From: JALZAH01 sp051000755
GTDB taxonomy: Bacteria > Actinomycetota > Acidimicrobiia > Acidimicrobiales > Palsa-688
Direction: 5' to 3'
DNA length: 64,000 nucleotides
Assembly (NCBI GenBank): GCA_051000755.1
Contig: JBPCNZ010000120.1
Coordinates: 1-64,000 of the forward strand
Shown here: positions 1-9,032 of the stretch, one piece after another
Position numbering within the stretch: position 1 is the stretch's first letter
How the letters are laid out: each line of letters begins with the position of its first letter
Notes under the pieces: generated by a model
What the model was told of the DNA's origin: nothing
Seen by the model: the letters and a program-made list of their open reading frames with translations, nothing else
The model's database searches: none
Translations under genes and position numbers: made by a program

Positions 1-2
1 AC

Positions 3-98
3 GACTTCGAGACATACTGGAAATGGCACCTCGACAAAGAACTACAACGCACCCACCAGTCCCGATACGCAAACGGTGCCCTCCCAATCGCCGCGTAG
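3..98 (+). CDS. C-terminal end of a probable transposase (runs off left edge)
   Basis: An open frame enters from the left edge and ends at a TAG at 96-98, giving about 31 residues that include YWKWHLDKEL and end ALPIAA. The composition (aromatic and charged, with a short alanine tail) resembles the C-termini of bacterial IS transposases, but the family cannot be named from so little. It matters because, on the opposite strand, the polymerase/exonuclease gene read leftward from 242 loses its expected sequence just before this point. An IS inserted in that gene, with its end near 100-128, explains both observations. The transposase call is an inference; I see no terminal inverted repeat because the other end is outside the window. 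Confidence 0.35.
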   Translation, partial: DFETYWKWHLDKELQRTHQSRYANGALPIAA

Positions 99-242
99 CT
101 CACTCCTGGAGCGCCGCACCCGAATCAAACCCGTCGTCTCGGTGTCGAGGGCAAGGGCGTGTCCGGTTGCGTGCTGCTCAGTCGCCCAGGCGCCGAACTC
201 AGCGAGGGACGGCTCGTCGGTGATGCTGCGGATGTCGCTCAC
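42..242 (-). pseudogene. DNA polymerase/3'-5' exonuclease N-terminal fragment, interrupted
   Basis: The GTG start at 242 overlaps the TGA of the upstream primase-helicase gene (GTGA), so the two were translationally coupled. The first 38 residues end in ALALDTETTGL, the Exo I motif of DEDD 3'-5' exonucleases as found at the N-terminus of phage and plasmid family A polymerases. After that motif the reading loses resemblance and stops at 42. The break coincides with a probable IS end, so the gene looks disrupted. An intact copy would supply the replicative polymerase or proofreading function next to the primase. A frameshift is an alternative, but the other frame also stops within about ten codons. 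Confidence 0.5.
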
Positions 243-3200
243 AGCTCGTCCTCGTCGTAGTAGTCAGTGTCGTCCTCGTCGTCAGCATCCGCCGTATCGG
301 CCAGCCCCTCGATCAGGGCGGCAGTCGTCGGCCCGGTTGTGGTGTCGATGTCAGACTCGGCCAGCGCCACCCCACCGGCTGACGTTGGACGCGTGCTCCC
401 TGTCGGCGGCATGATGTCAGCGGGTGCAGATGACTTGTCCGGCCCAACCCCATCGACACGCTTCGCCAGCGACGTGTACGGCTCGGAGACCAGGCCCAAG
501 GCCTCCGGGCGGATCGCGAAGCCCCGAGGCGGGGTGCCGGTGGTCAACCCCAACTGTGGGGCCACGACGCCGCGGTGTTCCTCCACCACATGGCGCTCCT
601 CAAGCGCCGAGTAGATCTGCCCGACCTTCTCCGGCCGCTGCATGGCCCGCCACAGCTTCTCGACCCCCTGGCGTTGCAGCAGGATCAGTCGCCCGTCAGG
701 AGACGCTGGCTGCACCAGTCCGAGGCAGATAGCGGTCATCTGGTGCTCCGCCACCTCGTAGTCGTTCACCCTCCACCCGAAGGCGTTGAGGTCGGGGTCC
801 TCAACAGGCAGGGCCTCATGTTGCGGCCCGGCGAGGTAGGCGGCACCGGTGGCCATCCAATCCCTGGCAGCGCTCAGGAAGACCTCGACCGGGGCCTCCT
901 CGGCGTTGCGGACCTCGGAGCGCTCGACCACCGACCCGAGGGTGGTGGTTATGTCCCTGGCCGTCGGGATGAGGTCCGCCACGCCCACGGCAGTGGCGTA
1001 GGTGCGAAACACGGCCCAGCCGGTGGCGATCCCGGCCACCAGGTCCGAGGCGCGGGACACGCCGTGTGCGGCGTTCATCGTCCGGGTGACCTCGTTGGCC
1101 CACCCGACCATCCCGTCCGGCCCAAGCTCAGCCCGCCGCTCCGCCAGGTATGCGAGGTAGCCGCCGTACAGCTCTCGGGCCAAGCCGGTGTCGTCCCACT
1201 CCTCGACCCAGCCGCCAGGGTCCCGCACGCCGAGTACCAGGTCGCCGGCCAGCATGTGAAGCTCGATGCAGCGGTTGACTATCCCTTGGCCTGATGCCCG
1301 CTCTTCCGCGGAGACGATGACGGCGCAGCGCGGGTCCCGGCGCCCGGCGTGACCACCGGACTGGGTGGACACGCCACCTGCGGACTCCTCGAAGGCCGCC
1401 TTCAGGGCGGCGTTCACGGTCTCGGTGGCGAGATCATCCTTCCGCTTGGGACCGTTCAGGCAGTAATCGTTGAGGAAGAACACCCCGTCGTCGTACTGCC
1501 TCATGACGACCAGGCAACCCTTGGGCGTGTAGGTCCCGGACAGGGAGAACGACAGGGACCCGTTCCGCACCCCGACACCCGAGACGAACGCCTGGGCGCA
1601 GCGGAGGTAGAGCGTCTTGCCGATCTCACTCCCACCATCCACGACGATGGCTGGACGGGAGGGCAGTCCGAGCGGGGCGGCGAACAGCGTCCCGAGCATG
1701 GTCGCCCCGATGTCGGGACGGTTCGGGGTGAGACCTAGGAAGCCCTTGACCGCCTTGGCGGCCCGGCGGTGCTCGGCCAGGGTGATCGGCACCTTCGGCC
1801 AGCCGATGTTCGCCAGGGCCGGCTTGAGCTGGCCGGTGGTCACGACGGTCTTGCCACCTACGTTGGTGATCTCCGGGAGGGCGCGCAGCGTGCCTGGCTC
1901 GGGACCGGCGGGGGTCATGTCGGAGGTGGCAGCGGTGTAGCTACTCCCACCGTGCCAGCCCATCGAGGTCTGCCAGGTCTGCCCGTCCTCACCCTCCCCC
2001 AACACCTGGAGCACGTCCTGGATCACGTGCCAGTCCCGCGACGACCACAACCGCACCGGGGCCGCAGAGCGCACCAACATCCGTTGCGCGGCCAGTACCG
2101 AGTCCTCGACGAGCTGGTGACCGGCAGAGTGCCATCGACCGTCAGCGGTGAGGACCCCCACCTCATGGACCGGATCGCACTGCTGTTTGTTACCGTCTTT
2201 GTACCGCTCGACCGGCAGGCGGATCATGATGGCCGACCAGACCCGCACATCGACCGGCCCCTCCCCCACCACCTCCCCACTCTCGTCACGTTCCAGCTCC
2301 ATATGGCTGGTCCAGGTGCCGTGCCTCTCCCCGCCGAAGACGGTGAAGAGACCGTGATCGGGGTCGTGGTCGAGCCAGACCATGGCCCCGTCCATGGACG
2401 CCATGGCCTCGCGCACCGTCGGCTGCTCGACGGGTCGGGCATCCTGGCGGGCTGCCGTAGAAGGCTCCGCCAGCTCGGGATGCGCTGCCAACAGGTCGGC
2501 CGGCGCGGGGTACTTCACCAACCCCTCCAGCAACCCGTCAGGGTCCCCGACGAACAGCTTGGCCAGGTTGTGGGCGAGGGCACCCCTCCCCCCACACCTG
2601 ATGTTGCGGATGAACCACCAGGAGCAGAGCCGACCGGTGTTCGCCTCGACGCCGAAGACGCTGGCGGTACCGGCGCCGAACGCGGTCAGGGTCGAGACAG
2701 CCGGGCCTGGCTGGTGACCAGCCTCTGCCGGGAACGAGGCGCGAAAGAGCTTGGCGTAGACGATCCCACCCTTCTTCTCGTGCTCCCAGGTGAGAGACCA
2801 GTCGTCGGCGTCGTCGGGGATGAGCCCGGCGTCGGCCCAGGAGATGAGACGGTCGGAGCTGTTGATCATGCCGGGCAGCTCCCGCATCAACCGAGCCATC
2901 GGCAGCGTGATGCACACCTGGTCCGCCGGGTGGTCGGTGCCGCCGCAGACGTGAACGTACTCGCCCTTCTTAGGCTTCTTGCGGCTCTTGGCGACCCTCG
3001 GGGGGAGCTTGGGCAAAGCCGGGTCGCTGATGGCGTCACTGATCTGCTCCGCCGAGTAACGGTTACGGGTGTCGAGGCGGATCAGGTGGACCGGAGCGGT
3101 GGTGATGTTCGGGTCAATCTGAGCGACCCGCTCGGCGGTCCACTCACCACCAACTACCGGTAGTGGTTTCCCGTTGACCCCGCACGGAAGACGGGTCACC

Positions 3201-3799
3201 TGCGCCGGGTCGGCCGGGACGCTGCCGTCGAAGGCCACACCCTGCTCGAAGTGCGCTCCGGCCAGCACATCCTTGTGACGCTGGAGCAGTGCCTTCCCCT
3301 GGGCGGAGTGCGGGTCGATGGCCTCATCCAAGCCCCACCAGGCCAAGAGCCCGCCGCCGGTGTCGATCACACCTGTCGGAAAAAGCGGGTAGGCGGCGAT
3401 GATGTCCCATGCCTGGGCGTCGGTCATGCACGGCATGGCCTCGGGCTTGTGTACCCCTCTGGTGGTGTCCAGGTCGAGCCACAGGTTGGCGACGGCCCGC
3501 ACCGTGTCCTTCCGACCGCGGGCTATCCGGCTGAGGTCGGCGGGTTGGGCTCCAGCGACCCGGTAGAGCGACTGGCCGAGCTGCTTGCTGGCCCAGGCCC
3601 ACTGTGCGTCCACATCGCCCCAGGGAGGCTTGAACGTCCAGTTCGTCTTGGGGCCGAAGGACATCGGGAGGATGGCGCCGGCCGGATATATGTCCGGCGG
3701 GAACTGGGCGGCGTGGGCCAACCGGAACTGGTCCTCGGCTGACATCTCAACCAGCTCGGCGGTTTCATAGGCCCGAGCGTCAGGGGTGGTGGCGTGCAC
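239..3799 (-). CDS. AEP-type primase-helicase, element replication protein
   Basis: A 1186-residue protein with the layout of plasmid/phage bifunctional primase-helicases. The N-terminal third has LWLDLDTT near residue 107 (the DxD metal motif of archaeo-eukaryotic primases) and DTGGGLLAWW near 150, resembling the primase strand carrying the second catalytic motif. The central region has a degenerate Walker A, GGSEIGKT near 721, and an acidic Walker B-like FFLNDY near 775, consistent with a D5/DUF927-type helicase. The C-terminus is a strongly acidic tail ending DEDEL. It should prime and unwind DNA at the element's origin. The iteron-rich region lies immediately upstream of its start and a polymerase/exonuclease gene follows with GTGA coupling. 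The gene is intact, unlike its downstream partner. Family identity is inferred from motifs; the start is the first plausible codon. Confidence 0.75.
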   Translation of the reverse strand: MHATTPDARAYETAELVEMSAEDQFRLAHAAQFPPDIYPAGAILPMSFGPKTNWTFKPPWGDVDAQWAWASKQLGQSLYRVAGAQPADLSRIARGRKDTVRAVANLWLDLDTTRGVHKPEAMPCMTDAQAWDIIAAYPLFPTGVIDTGGGLLAWWGLDEAIDPHSAQGKALLQRHKDVLAGAHFEQGVAFDGSVPADPAQVTRLPCGVNGKPLPVVGGEWTAERVAQIDPNITTAPVHLIRLDTRNRYSAEQISDAISDPALPKLPPRVAKSRKKPKKGEYVHVCGGTDHPADQVCITLPMARLMRELPGMINSSDRLISWADAGLIPDDADDWSLTWEHEKKGGIVYAKLFRASFPAEAGHQPGPAVSTLTAFGAGTASVFGVEANTGRLCSWWFIRNIRCGGRGALAHNLAKLFVGDPDGLLEGLVKYPAPADLLAAHPELAEPSTAARQDARPVEQPTVREAMASMDGAMVWLDHDPDHGLFTVFGGERHGTWTSHMELERDESGEVVGEGPVDVRVWSAIMIRLPVERYKDGNKQQCDPVHEVGVLTADGRWHSAGHQLVEDSVLAAQRMLVRSAAPVRLWSSRDWHVIQDVLQVLGEGEDGQTWQTSMGWHGGSSYTAATSDMTPAGPEPGTLRALPEITNVGGKTVVTTGQLKPALANIGWPKVPITLAEHRRAAKAVKGFLGLTPNRPDIGATMLGTLFAAPLGLPSRPAIVVDGGSEIGKTLYLRCAQAFVSGVGVRNGSLSFSLSGTYTPKGCLVVMRQYDDGVFFLNDYCLNGPKRKDDLATETVNAALKAAFEESAGGVSTQSGGHAGRRDPRCAVIVSAEERASGQGIVNRCIELHMLAGDLVLGVRDPGGWVEEWDDTGLARELYGGYLAYLAERRAELGPDGMVGWANEVTRTMNAAHGVSRASDLVAGIATGWAVFRTYATAVGVADLIPTARDITTTLGSVVERSEVRNAEEAPVEVFLSAARDWMATGAAYLAGPQHEALPVEDPDLNAFGWRVNDYEVAEHQMTAICLGLVQPASPDGRLILLQRQGVEKLWRAMQRPEKVGQIYSALEERHVVEEHRGVVAPQLGLTTGTPPRGFAIRPEALGLVSEPYTSLAKRVDGVGPDKSSAPADIMPPTGSTRPTSAGGVALAESDIDTTTGPTTAALIEGLADTADADDEDDTDYYDEDEL

Positions 3800-4233
3800 A
3801 GCGGCGTCCTTCGAGGCTCCCGGCTAGTGCCGGGGAGACGGTTGGGATGCCCTATCTCGCCAGGGATGCTGCTCGTGCGCCGCCCGCAGGCGATGTTCGG
3901 AACCGGACGGCCTGATCATCTGTGAAGCAGATAAGGCCGTCGTCGAATGAATCGTGGGTGACCAACACCATACAAGCTGTCCCACCTGTACACAACTGTT
4001 TTCAGGGGGTTTTCTGCATTTTTAGTGATCAGATGGCGCAGAAGCCCTCGAACCACCAGGTCAAAACGGGTTCGAACCCGGACAGGAGCGAGTTGGGTGG
4101 AGTTTCAGTAAGTATTGCGTTATCTCATGCTGACACCCGCTGCCACCAGCGCGGAGCGGCCAGAACCGTTCGCAGGCGAGGTATGTGGAGCCTCAGTGTG
4201 TTCCATGACACCTCATGCGCACACGAGCCCACG

Positions 4234-4591
4234 ATTCGCACCATTCGCAGCAAGGCAGGCGGCCATTCGCACTTGCACGAATCACAAAAGCCCAGGTCAG
4301 ATGGGGTAAACGCCCTCGATTCGCAGCATTCGCACCATTCGCAGCTAAAAAAACACACCCCCTATAGAGAGAGAAGCTGTGTGCATGAGCCCCATCGAGA
4401 CGTGGTGTCTCGATGAGCGTTTGCAAACTTCCAGACCCCCCCTATATATATATTTCTCTTGCGAATAGTGCGAATAGTGCGAATGGATGGGTTCGCACCC
4501 CCTCTGAGCAGGGACGATGGCATTCGCACTCATCGGGGCGACGCTGCGAATCTGGGGCCTGGAGTGCGAATATGGGGTTTGGAGTGCGAAT
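4234..4591. repeat. Iteron array, candidate replication origin
   Basis: Thirteen exact copies of the 7-mer ATTCGCA or its complement TGCGAAT lie in 358 bp. Forward copies start at 4234, 4243, 4265, 4319, 4328, 4337 and 4522. Reverse copies start at 4460, 4469, 4478, 4545, 4565 and 4585. Spacing is regular: 9 bp within the clusters (4234/4243, 4319/4328/4337, 4460/4469/4478) and exactly 20 bp in the last group, where TGGGG-TGGAG spacers are also shared. Left copies point one way and right copies mostly the other, flanking an AT-rich centre. Iterons of this size, next to the replication protein that would bind or use them, are the usual form of an element oriV. Function is inferred. Confidence 0.7.
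4346..4459. promoter_or_regulatory. AT-rich, palindrome-rich centre of the iteron region
   Basis: Between the two oppositely oriented repeat groups lie a run of A (4346-4352), a CTATAGAGAGAGA stretch, a perfect 9-bp inverted repeat CATCGAGAC/GTCTCGATG with a 5-nt loop (4393-4401 and 4407-4415), the palindrome GTTTGCAAAC (4419-4428) and a TATATATATATTTCTC tract (4442-4457). This is the lowest-GC stretch of the neighbourhood and fits a DNA unwinding element plus a protein-binding dyad. It could equally be the promoter/operator of the leftward primase gene or of a rightward small gene; both may be true. Confidence 0.5.
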
Positions 4592-4592
4592 C

Positions 4593-4901
4593 GTGGCGTC
4601 GAAACCTGTTGCTCACCGTCACCCGGGTACGGCTTGTGGCGTGGCCACCGATGATCTGGGGGTGCCCGAGGCCCTCGACCTATGCGCCTGGTGCACGAAC
4701 CCAGCCCACCCACCAACGTCACCGGTCTGTCCTGCCATCGCCTTGACGCTGATCGTCGAGCACTCGGCCCTGGTTCGCCGCGGGGATCTGTCCCCACATG
4801 AGGCAGACCAGGCGCCGGCTCCGCCTGTAGCCACTCAGGTCGAGCACATCTTGTGGGACCTGGACGAGCACGACCCGGACGAGTTGCCCCCGCCGTTCTG
4901 A
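4593..4901 (+). CDS. Small hypothetical protein beside the iterons
   Basis: A frame of about 103 residues from a GTG at 4593 to a TGA after LPPPF. It has a possible zinc-binding cluster, LCAWCTNPAH followed by a further Cys (CxxC...H...C), and an acidic C-terminus (WDLDEHDPDELPPPF) with coding-like composition. The frame is open further upstream through the iterons, but that part is repeat-derived and unlikely to be protein. It might be a small control or copy-number protein, given its place, but I do not recognise the family. No clear ribosome binding site precedes the chosen start, so the start is uncertain. Confidence 0.35.
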   Translation: MASKPVAHRHPGTACGVATDDLGVPEALDLCAWCTNPAHPPTSPVCPAIALTLIVEHSALVRRGDLSPHEADQAPAPPVATQVEHILWDLDEHDPDELPPPF

Positions 4902-5495
4902 CCCCTGTCTGAATCGGATACGGTCTGACTGCATCTATCCGACTCGGATTGCTGGTTCCTTGGCGGGGGCGAGAGGCTGGGGGCGCCGAGGGGACGCAGG
5001 TGCGGCGGCGGGCTTGGGAGGTGGACACGGGCGGGTCACGGCGTGCGGCGGCGGGCCGGAGCGACCTGAGCCGCTGGTTGCGGGACCTGGCGAGGCGACC
5101 GAGCAGGGGGGCTGGGTGAGGCTGGACGGCAGGCAGGCGTGTGGCGGGGCAGGCTGGCGAGCAGCGGGTGAACGAACCGGGACCGGACGGCCGGAGGCTG
5201 GCTCCTCGCGTCCGCATCGTTCCCTACCCGTAGCTCATAGCCATCCCTTCACCTTCACCTTCCTCGCTCTCTTCATCCATCGTCACCCGCGCTTGTCATC
5301 TTCACCGTCATCGTCCTCACCCTCGCGTTCGTGCATCAGCTTCGGCAGCTTCACCCGGCCGTCACCGGCCATGCTTCCCGCGCCGCAGGGGTGCTACCGA
5401 GCTTCCCTGGGCTGGGCCACCATCCATCCCTCTCGCGCTTCGGCCTGGCTTCGAGCCGCCCTCCCGAAGGAGCGGGCCGCGTAGCTTGAGGTCCT
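4902..5495. other. Intergenic stretch, no gene seen
   Basis: Nearly 600 bp with open frames that look like noise. The first half is purine/GC-rich; 5240-5345 is a pyrimidine-rich tract with TTCACC and TCTTCATC repeats. It separates the replication module from the accessory genes. I see no RNA gene or strong terminator. Confidence 0.4.
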
Positions 5496-5816
5496 GTGCC
5501 GGAGTACCGCTTTCGCCCAAGCGACCTTCACCCGGACCGAAGCGACGACCGCTACGCCGTGGCCTTCGAGCGCGGCAGCCTCCAGCTTGGCCTCTACGCC
5601 CCTCGGGACGGCGACGGCCAGAGCCCTCACGACCAGGACGAGGTGTACGTGGTGATGAGGGGTCACGCCAGGCTCCGAAACGGGGAGACCGTGCACGACG
5701 TTGAGCAAGGCGAGGCCCTCTTTGTTGCTGCCGGTGTCGAGCACCGCTTCGAGGACATGAGCGACGACTTCGAGGCGTGGGTGGTGTTCTACGGACCGCC
5801 GGGCGGTAAGGGGTAG
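5496..5816 (+). CDS. Cupin-domain protein
   Basis: A 106-residue single-domain cupin starting at GTG 5496. The two cupin motifs are visible: a Gly/His/Glu pattern around SPHDQDEVYVVMRG (residues ~45-58) and GEALFVAAGVEHRF (~73-86), giving His, Glu and a second His for metal binding. Such small stand-alone cupins bind a divalent metal and a small substrate, but the substrate cannot be read from sequence. The gene ends 17 bp before the convergent FMN reductase remnant. It is intact and of normal length for the family. Confidence 0.75.
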   Translation: MPEYRFRPSDLHPDRSDDRYAVAFERGSLQLGLYAPRDGDGQSPHDQDEVYVVMRGHARLRNGETVHDVEQGEALFVAAGVEHRFEDMSDDFEAWVVFYGPPGGKG

Positions 5817-5832
5817 AGCCGCGCCAGCCGAT

Positions 5833-6381
5833 CTAGCGTGGTTCGGGTACAGCATGGGCGGCAAGTGCCGTAAGCGCATGGGTGATCTCCGAGCGGATCG
5901 CCGGGTCGCATGTCGATCCCGGTGACCCGGCAGGCCGTTGGTGGCGACGGGCTCGTCACCGCAGGCATCCTTGACCACCGAGGCGTGGACGTAGCCCAGG
6001 ACCTTGGCGAGTGACTCGTGGGCGTCGGCGGCACCGGTTGGTGCGGCCGAGACGTTGACCCACGCCACCGGCTTCTGGTAGATGGAGCCCGGCTGGTCGT
6101 CTCCCACGGTCCAGTCCAGGAGGTTCTTGAACGACCCGGGCAGTGCCCCTGCGTACTCGGGGGTGGAGAAGAGGATCGCATCCGAATCCTGAACCGTCGA
6201 GCGCAAGTCGGCCACCGCCGGGTGGAGCGGGTCGGCGTCGTGGTCCGGGTTGAAGTGAGGAAGGCGGTCGAGCCCTTCGTAGAGGACGGTCACGATTCCG
6301 CTGCGGCGCTACGACCTGGGCGGTACGCAGCAGAGCCCTGTTGGTGGAACCGCTGCGCAAGCTGCCCGACACCAGCAGCAA
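5833..6381 (-). pseudogene. NADPH-dependent FMN reductase family gene, frameshifted
   Basis: Three reading frames must be joined to rebuild this flavodoxin-like reductase. Frame one gives the FMN loop LLVSGSLRSGSTNRALL; after a break near 6295-6305 a second frame gives VTVLYEGLDRLPHFNPD and SDAILFSTPEYAGALPGS with FKNLLDW; after another break near 5930-5950 a third frame gives PAIRSEITHALTALAAH and ends at a TAG at 5833-5835. The family transfers electrons from NAD(P)H to FMN or quinones. Two frameshifts make it non-functional unless they are sequencing errors. It converges with the cupin gene and starts divergently from the P450. Confidence 0.7.
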
Positions 6382-6568
6382 CTTGGCAGCGGCTCGTCAT
6401 CCGGTCACCATACGGCCTTTTGGCCATGGGCGCCGGAGGCTGACATGCTTGAGCCTTCAAGCCTCGCCCCACCACGTCGGTGCCAGCTATCGAACCGGGG
6501 TCGGAGCGGCCCCCTCTTACCACGACTTGGACTGGCGCCATCAGCCATGGCAACGGGACAATGGGCAT

Positions 6569-7912
6569 GTGTCCCTTCCCGGCCCTCACTCTCCATTGGA
6601 GCAGTCGCGGTTCAGCGTCTCCTTGCTGCGCGACCCACCGGAGGCGATGCGGAGGCTCTACAGACGTTACGGTCCGGTCGTCGGGTTCGGCTATCGGCCG
6701 TTCCACTACGTGGCCCTCTTCGGTGTCGACGCCAACCGCTACCTGCTGGCAGAGAACCCCGGCAACTTCCGGTGGCGGGAGGCGCTGTCGTTCCTGATCC
6801 CTGTTGTCGGCGACACCGCTTTGGTGGTGAGCGACGGCGGCGAGCACCAGCGGCGACGACGGCTGGTCCAGCCCGCGTTCGGTGTTCGCAGCATCGGCCG
6901 GTACCTCCCGATCATGGCGGCTGAAGCCGACCGTGAGCTGGACCGGTGGCAGGCAGGCGAGACCGTGGACGCGTTCTCCTGCCTGCGTCGGGCGGTCCGA
7001 CGGATAGCGGTGCGCAGCCTCTTCGGTGACTCGCTCGGGTCGCGTTCCGACGAGCTGGGCGACTCGCTCGGGGCGGCCATCGCCTTCGTCAACCGGCCCG
7101 TCGGGCTTCAGGTCAAGGTCGACCTGCCGTGGACGGCGTGGCATCGGGCCAAGGCAGCCCGTGATCGCGCCGACGGGATCGTCAACGCCGAGATCGCCCG
7201 CCGACGGGCGGCGGGACCCGGTGACGGCGACCTCCTCGACACCCTGCTCGCCGCCACCGACGATGAGGGCCTGGCGTTGAGCGACACCGAGGTGCGCGAC
7301 CAGGTGGTCAGCCTGATCGCCGCAGGGTATGACACGACCAGCGCCGCGGCCGGATGGGCCGTCCACGAGCTGCTCGTCAATGACGGCGAGTGGGAGCGAG
7401 CAGCCGACGAGGTTGCCCGAGTGGTTGGCGATGAGGCGCTCACCGTCGAGCACCTCCAGCGTCTGTCCCATCTCGACGGTGTGGTCAACGAGACCCTGCG
7501 GCTATGGCCGCCCGGCTTCGTCAGCGCCCGCAAGGCGGTCGATGACTTCGAGTTCGCCGGTCACCATGTTGCCGGCGGGACGATGGTCCTGTACTCGCCC
7601 TACGTCACCCACCGCTTGGCAGAGCTGTGGCCGGACCCGGACCGGTTCATGCCCGACCGGTGGGCCGGCGCCGAGCCGGACCCGTACCAGTTCGTGCCCT
7701 TCGGTGGTGGCTACCGCCGTTGCCTCGGTTTCGCCTTCGCCACCCAAGAGCTCAAGGTCCTGCTGGTACAGCTCCTCCGCCGAGTCACCCTCACCGCTCT
7801 GCGACCGACCGCCCGACCGACGGGATGGGCGGCGTTGCACCCCAAGGGTGGTGTCCCGGTCCGAGTCGAGAGCGTCGAGCCGTCTCGCCCGTCGCTGGCG
7901 ACACCCGTCTGA
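6569..7912 (+). CDS. Cytochrome P450
   Basis: About 447 residues from GTG 6569, normal for a bacterial class I P450. Landmarks are the I-helix AGYDTTS (~251-257), the K-helix ETLR (ExxR, ~307) and the haem-ligand loop FGGGYRRCLGF (~377-387) with the cysteine thiolate. It should insert oxygen into an unknown hydrophobic substrate, with electrons from a ferredoxin partner not encoded nearby. The frame is open upstream to 6341, but that part overlaps the opposite-strand reductase gene and carries no P450 sequence; GTG 6569 gives a normal N-terminus. Confidence 0.9.
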   Translation: MSLPGPHSPLEQSRFSVSLLRDPPEAMRRLYRRYGPVVGFGYRPFHYVALFGVDANRYLLAENPGNFRWREALSFLIPVVGDTALVVSDGGEHQRRRRLVQPAFGVRSIGRYLPIMAAEADRELDRWQAGETVDAFSCLRRAVRRIAVRSLFGDSLGSRSDELGDSLGAAIAFVNRPVGLQVKVDLPWTAWHRAKAARDRADGIVNAEIARRRAAGPGDGDLLDTLLAATDDEGLALSDTEVRDQVVSLIAAGYDTTSAAAGWAVHELLVNDGEWERAADEVARVVGDEALTVEHLQRLSHLDGVVNETLRLWPPGFVSARKAVDDFEFAGHHVAGGTMVLYSPYVTHRLAELWPDPDRFMPDRWAGAEPDPYQFVPFGGGYRRCLGFAFATQELKVLLVQLLRRVTLTALRPTARPTGWAALHPKGGVPVRVESVEPSRPSLATPV

Positions 7913-8009
7913 GCCGCCAGACAGAACCAGCGCAGCTGCGGCTCCAAATCTAAACGGAACGCCGGTGATGCCTGCGGAACCGGGCCAGCAGGACTTCTGG
8001 CGACCGGTG

Positions 8010-8906
8010 TCATACCGTCAGCGCGGCGCGGAACTCGGCGGCCATCGCAGCGGCGGCGTCGCGTAGGCGGCATGAGTCGGGGCCGCCGGACAGCAACGTG
8101 CGCGATGCACTGGGCATCACCCTGTCGGGACAAGCGGCGAAGACCTGGGCAACGTCCGACCCGGCTGCGCCTTGGGCGCCGACCCCGGGAGCGAGGAACA
8201 GCCCTTGCATCCCGACCAGATCGAGGGTTGGCTCGATGTGCGTGGGACCGACGACCGCGCCGATCGGTCCGATCTCACCGGGCGCAAGGGCGGCGTTGAG
8301 CGCCCCGATGTCGCCGAGTAGTGCCTCCTCGACGCTGCGTCCGAACTCGTCTCGGGCTCCTTGGATGCTTCGACCTTCAGGGTTGGAGGAGCGGGTGACC
8401 ACCAGGAGGCAGGCCCCAGCCTCATGCGCACGGGTGACGAAGCCACCCATGGCTGCGAGCCCCAGGTAGGGGTGAACGGTGATGGCGTCGGCTTCAAGTG
8501 GAGCGTCAGCGCCTAGGAACGCCTCGGCGTAGGCGTCGTTGGTGGTTCCCACGTCTCCCCGTTTGACATCGAGCACGGTGAGCATCCCAGCGCTTCGAGC
8601 GTCGGCAACAAGACGTTGCAGGGTCCGGACGCCCCGCCATCCATGCCGCTCGTAGAACGCCGACTGCGGCTTGACCAGCCCGACGGTACCGGCGGCCGCT
8701 TCGAGCACGATGTCCACGAAGCGGTCGAGGCCCTCTGCGGTGTCGCCGACACCCCAAGATTCCAGCACCTTCTCGGAGGGGTCCAACCCCCAGACGAGAG
8801 GTCCGAGCCCCGACCGCACCGCAGCGAACCGGGCCGCGAAGGTATCTGCCACAGCTTCAGGTTCCCACAGCCAGAGACGGCCCGCTGTCGAGGGGTTGTC
8901 TGCCAT
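8010..8906 (-). CDS. pyrF: Orotidine 5'-phosphate decarboxylase (type 2)
   Basis: A 298-residue TIM-barrel protein with the signature LDVKRGDVG (residues 112-120), which holds the Asp-x-Lys-x-x-Asp catalytic array, plus GLDPS near 40-44 and the LVKPQSAFYE strand near 77-86. The length and VKPQ strand mark the type-2 (long) PyrF seen in Actinobacteria. It converts OMP to UMP, the last step of pyrimidine synthesis. No other pyr gene is adjacent, so it is isolated from its pathway; whether it is the chromosomal copy or cargo cannot be told here. The start is uncertain; a later ATG is possible. Confidence 0.93.
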   Translation of the reverse strand: MADNPSTAGRLWLWEPEAVADTFAARFAAVRSGLGPLVWGLDPSEKVLESWGVGDTAEGLDRFVDIVLEAAAGTVGLVKPQSAFYERHGWRGVRTLQRLVADARSAGMLTVLDVKRGDVGTTNDAYAEAFLGADAPLEADAITVHPYLGLAAMGGFVTRAHEAGACLLVVTRSSNPEGRSIQGARDEFGRSVEEALLGDIGALNAALAPGEIGPIGAVVGPTHIEPTLDLVGMQGLFLAPGVGAQGAAGSDVAQVFAACPDRVMPSASRTLLSGGPDSCRLRDAAAAMAAEFRAALTV

Positions 8907-9032
8907 GGAAGCTGAGCGTTGGCGTGGTCACTGCGCCCGTGCCTCCGCTCGGGGCTGGACGTTCAGCCGGTACCCGTCTCGGTGTCATGCTCTCCGACAC
9001 GTGCTCCGCTTGAGCACGCGAGAATCATCACC

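Noticed and set aside
1769..3163. 464-residue open frame opposite the primase
   Set aside because: Antisense shadow; no domain, no RBS.
4234..4591. Iteron region as CRISPR or as coding sequence
   Set aside because: Repeats are 7-9 bp with short spacing and mixed orientation; the frames through it give repeat-like peptides without coding composition.
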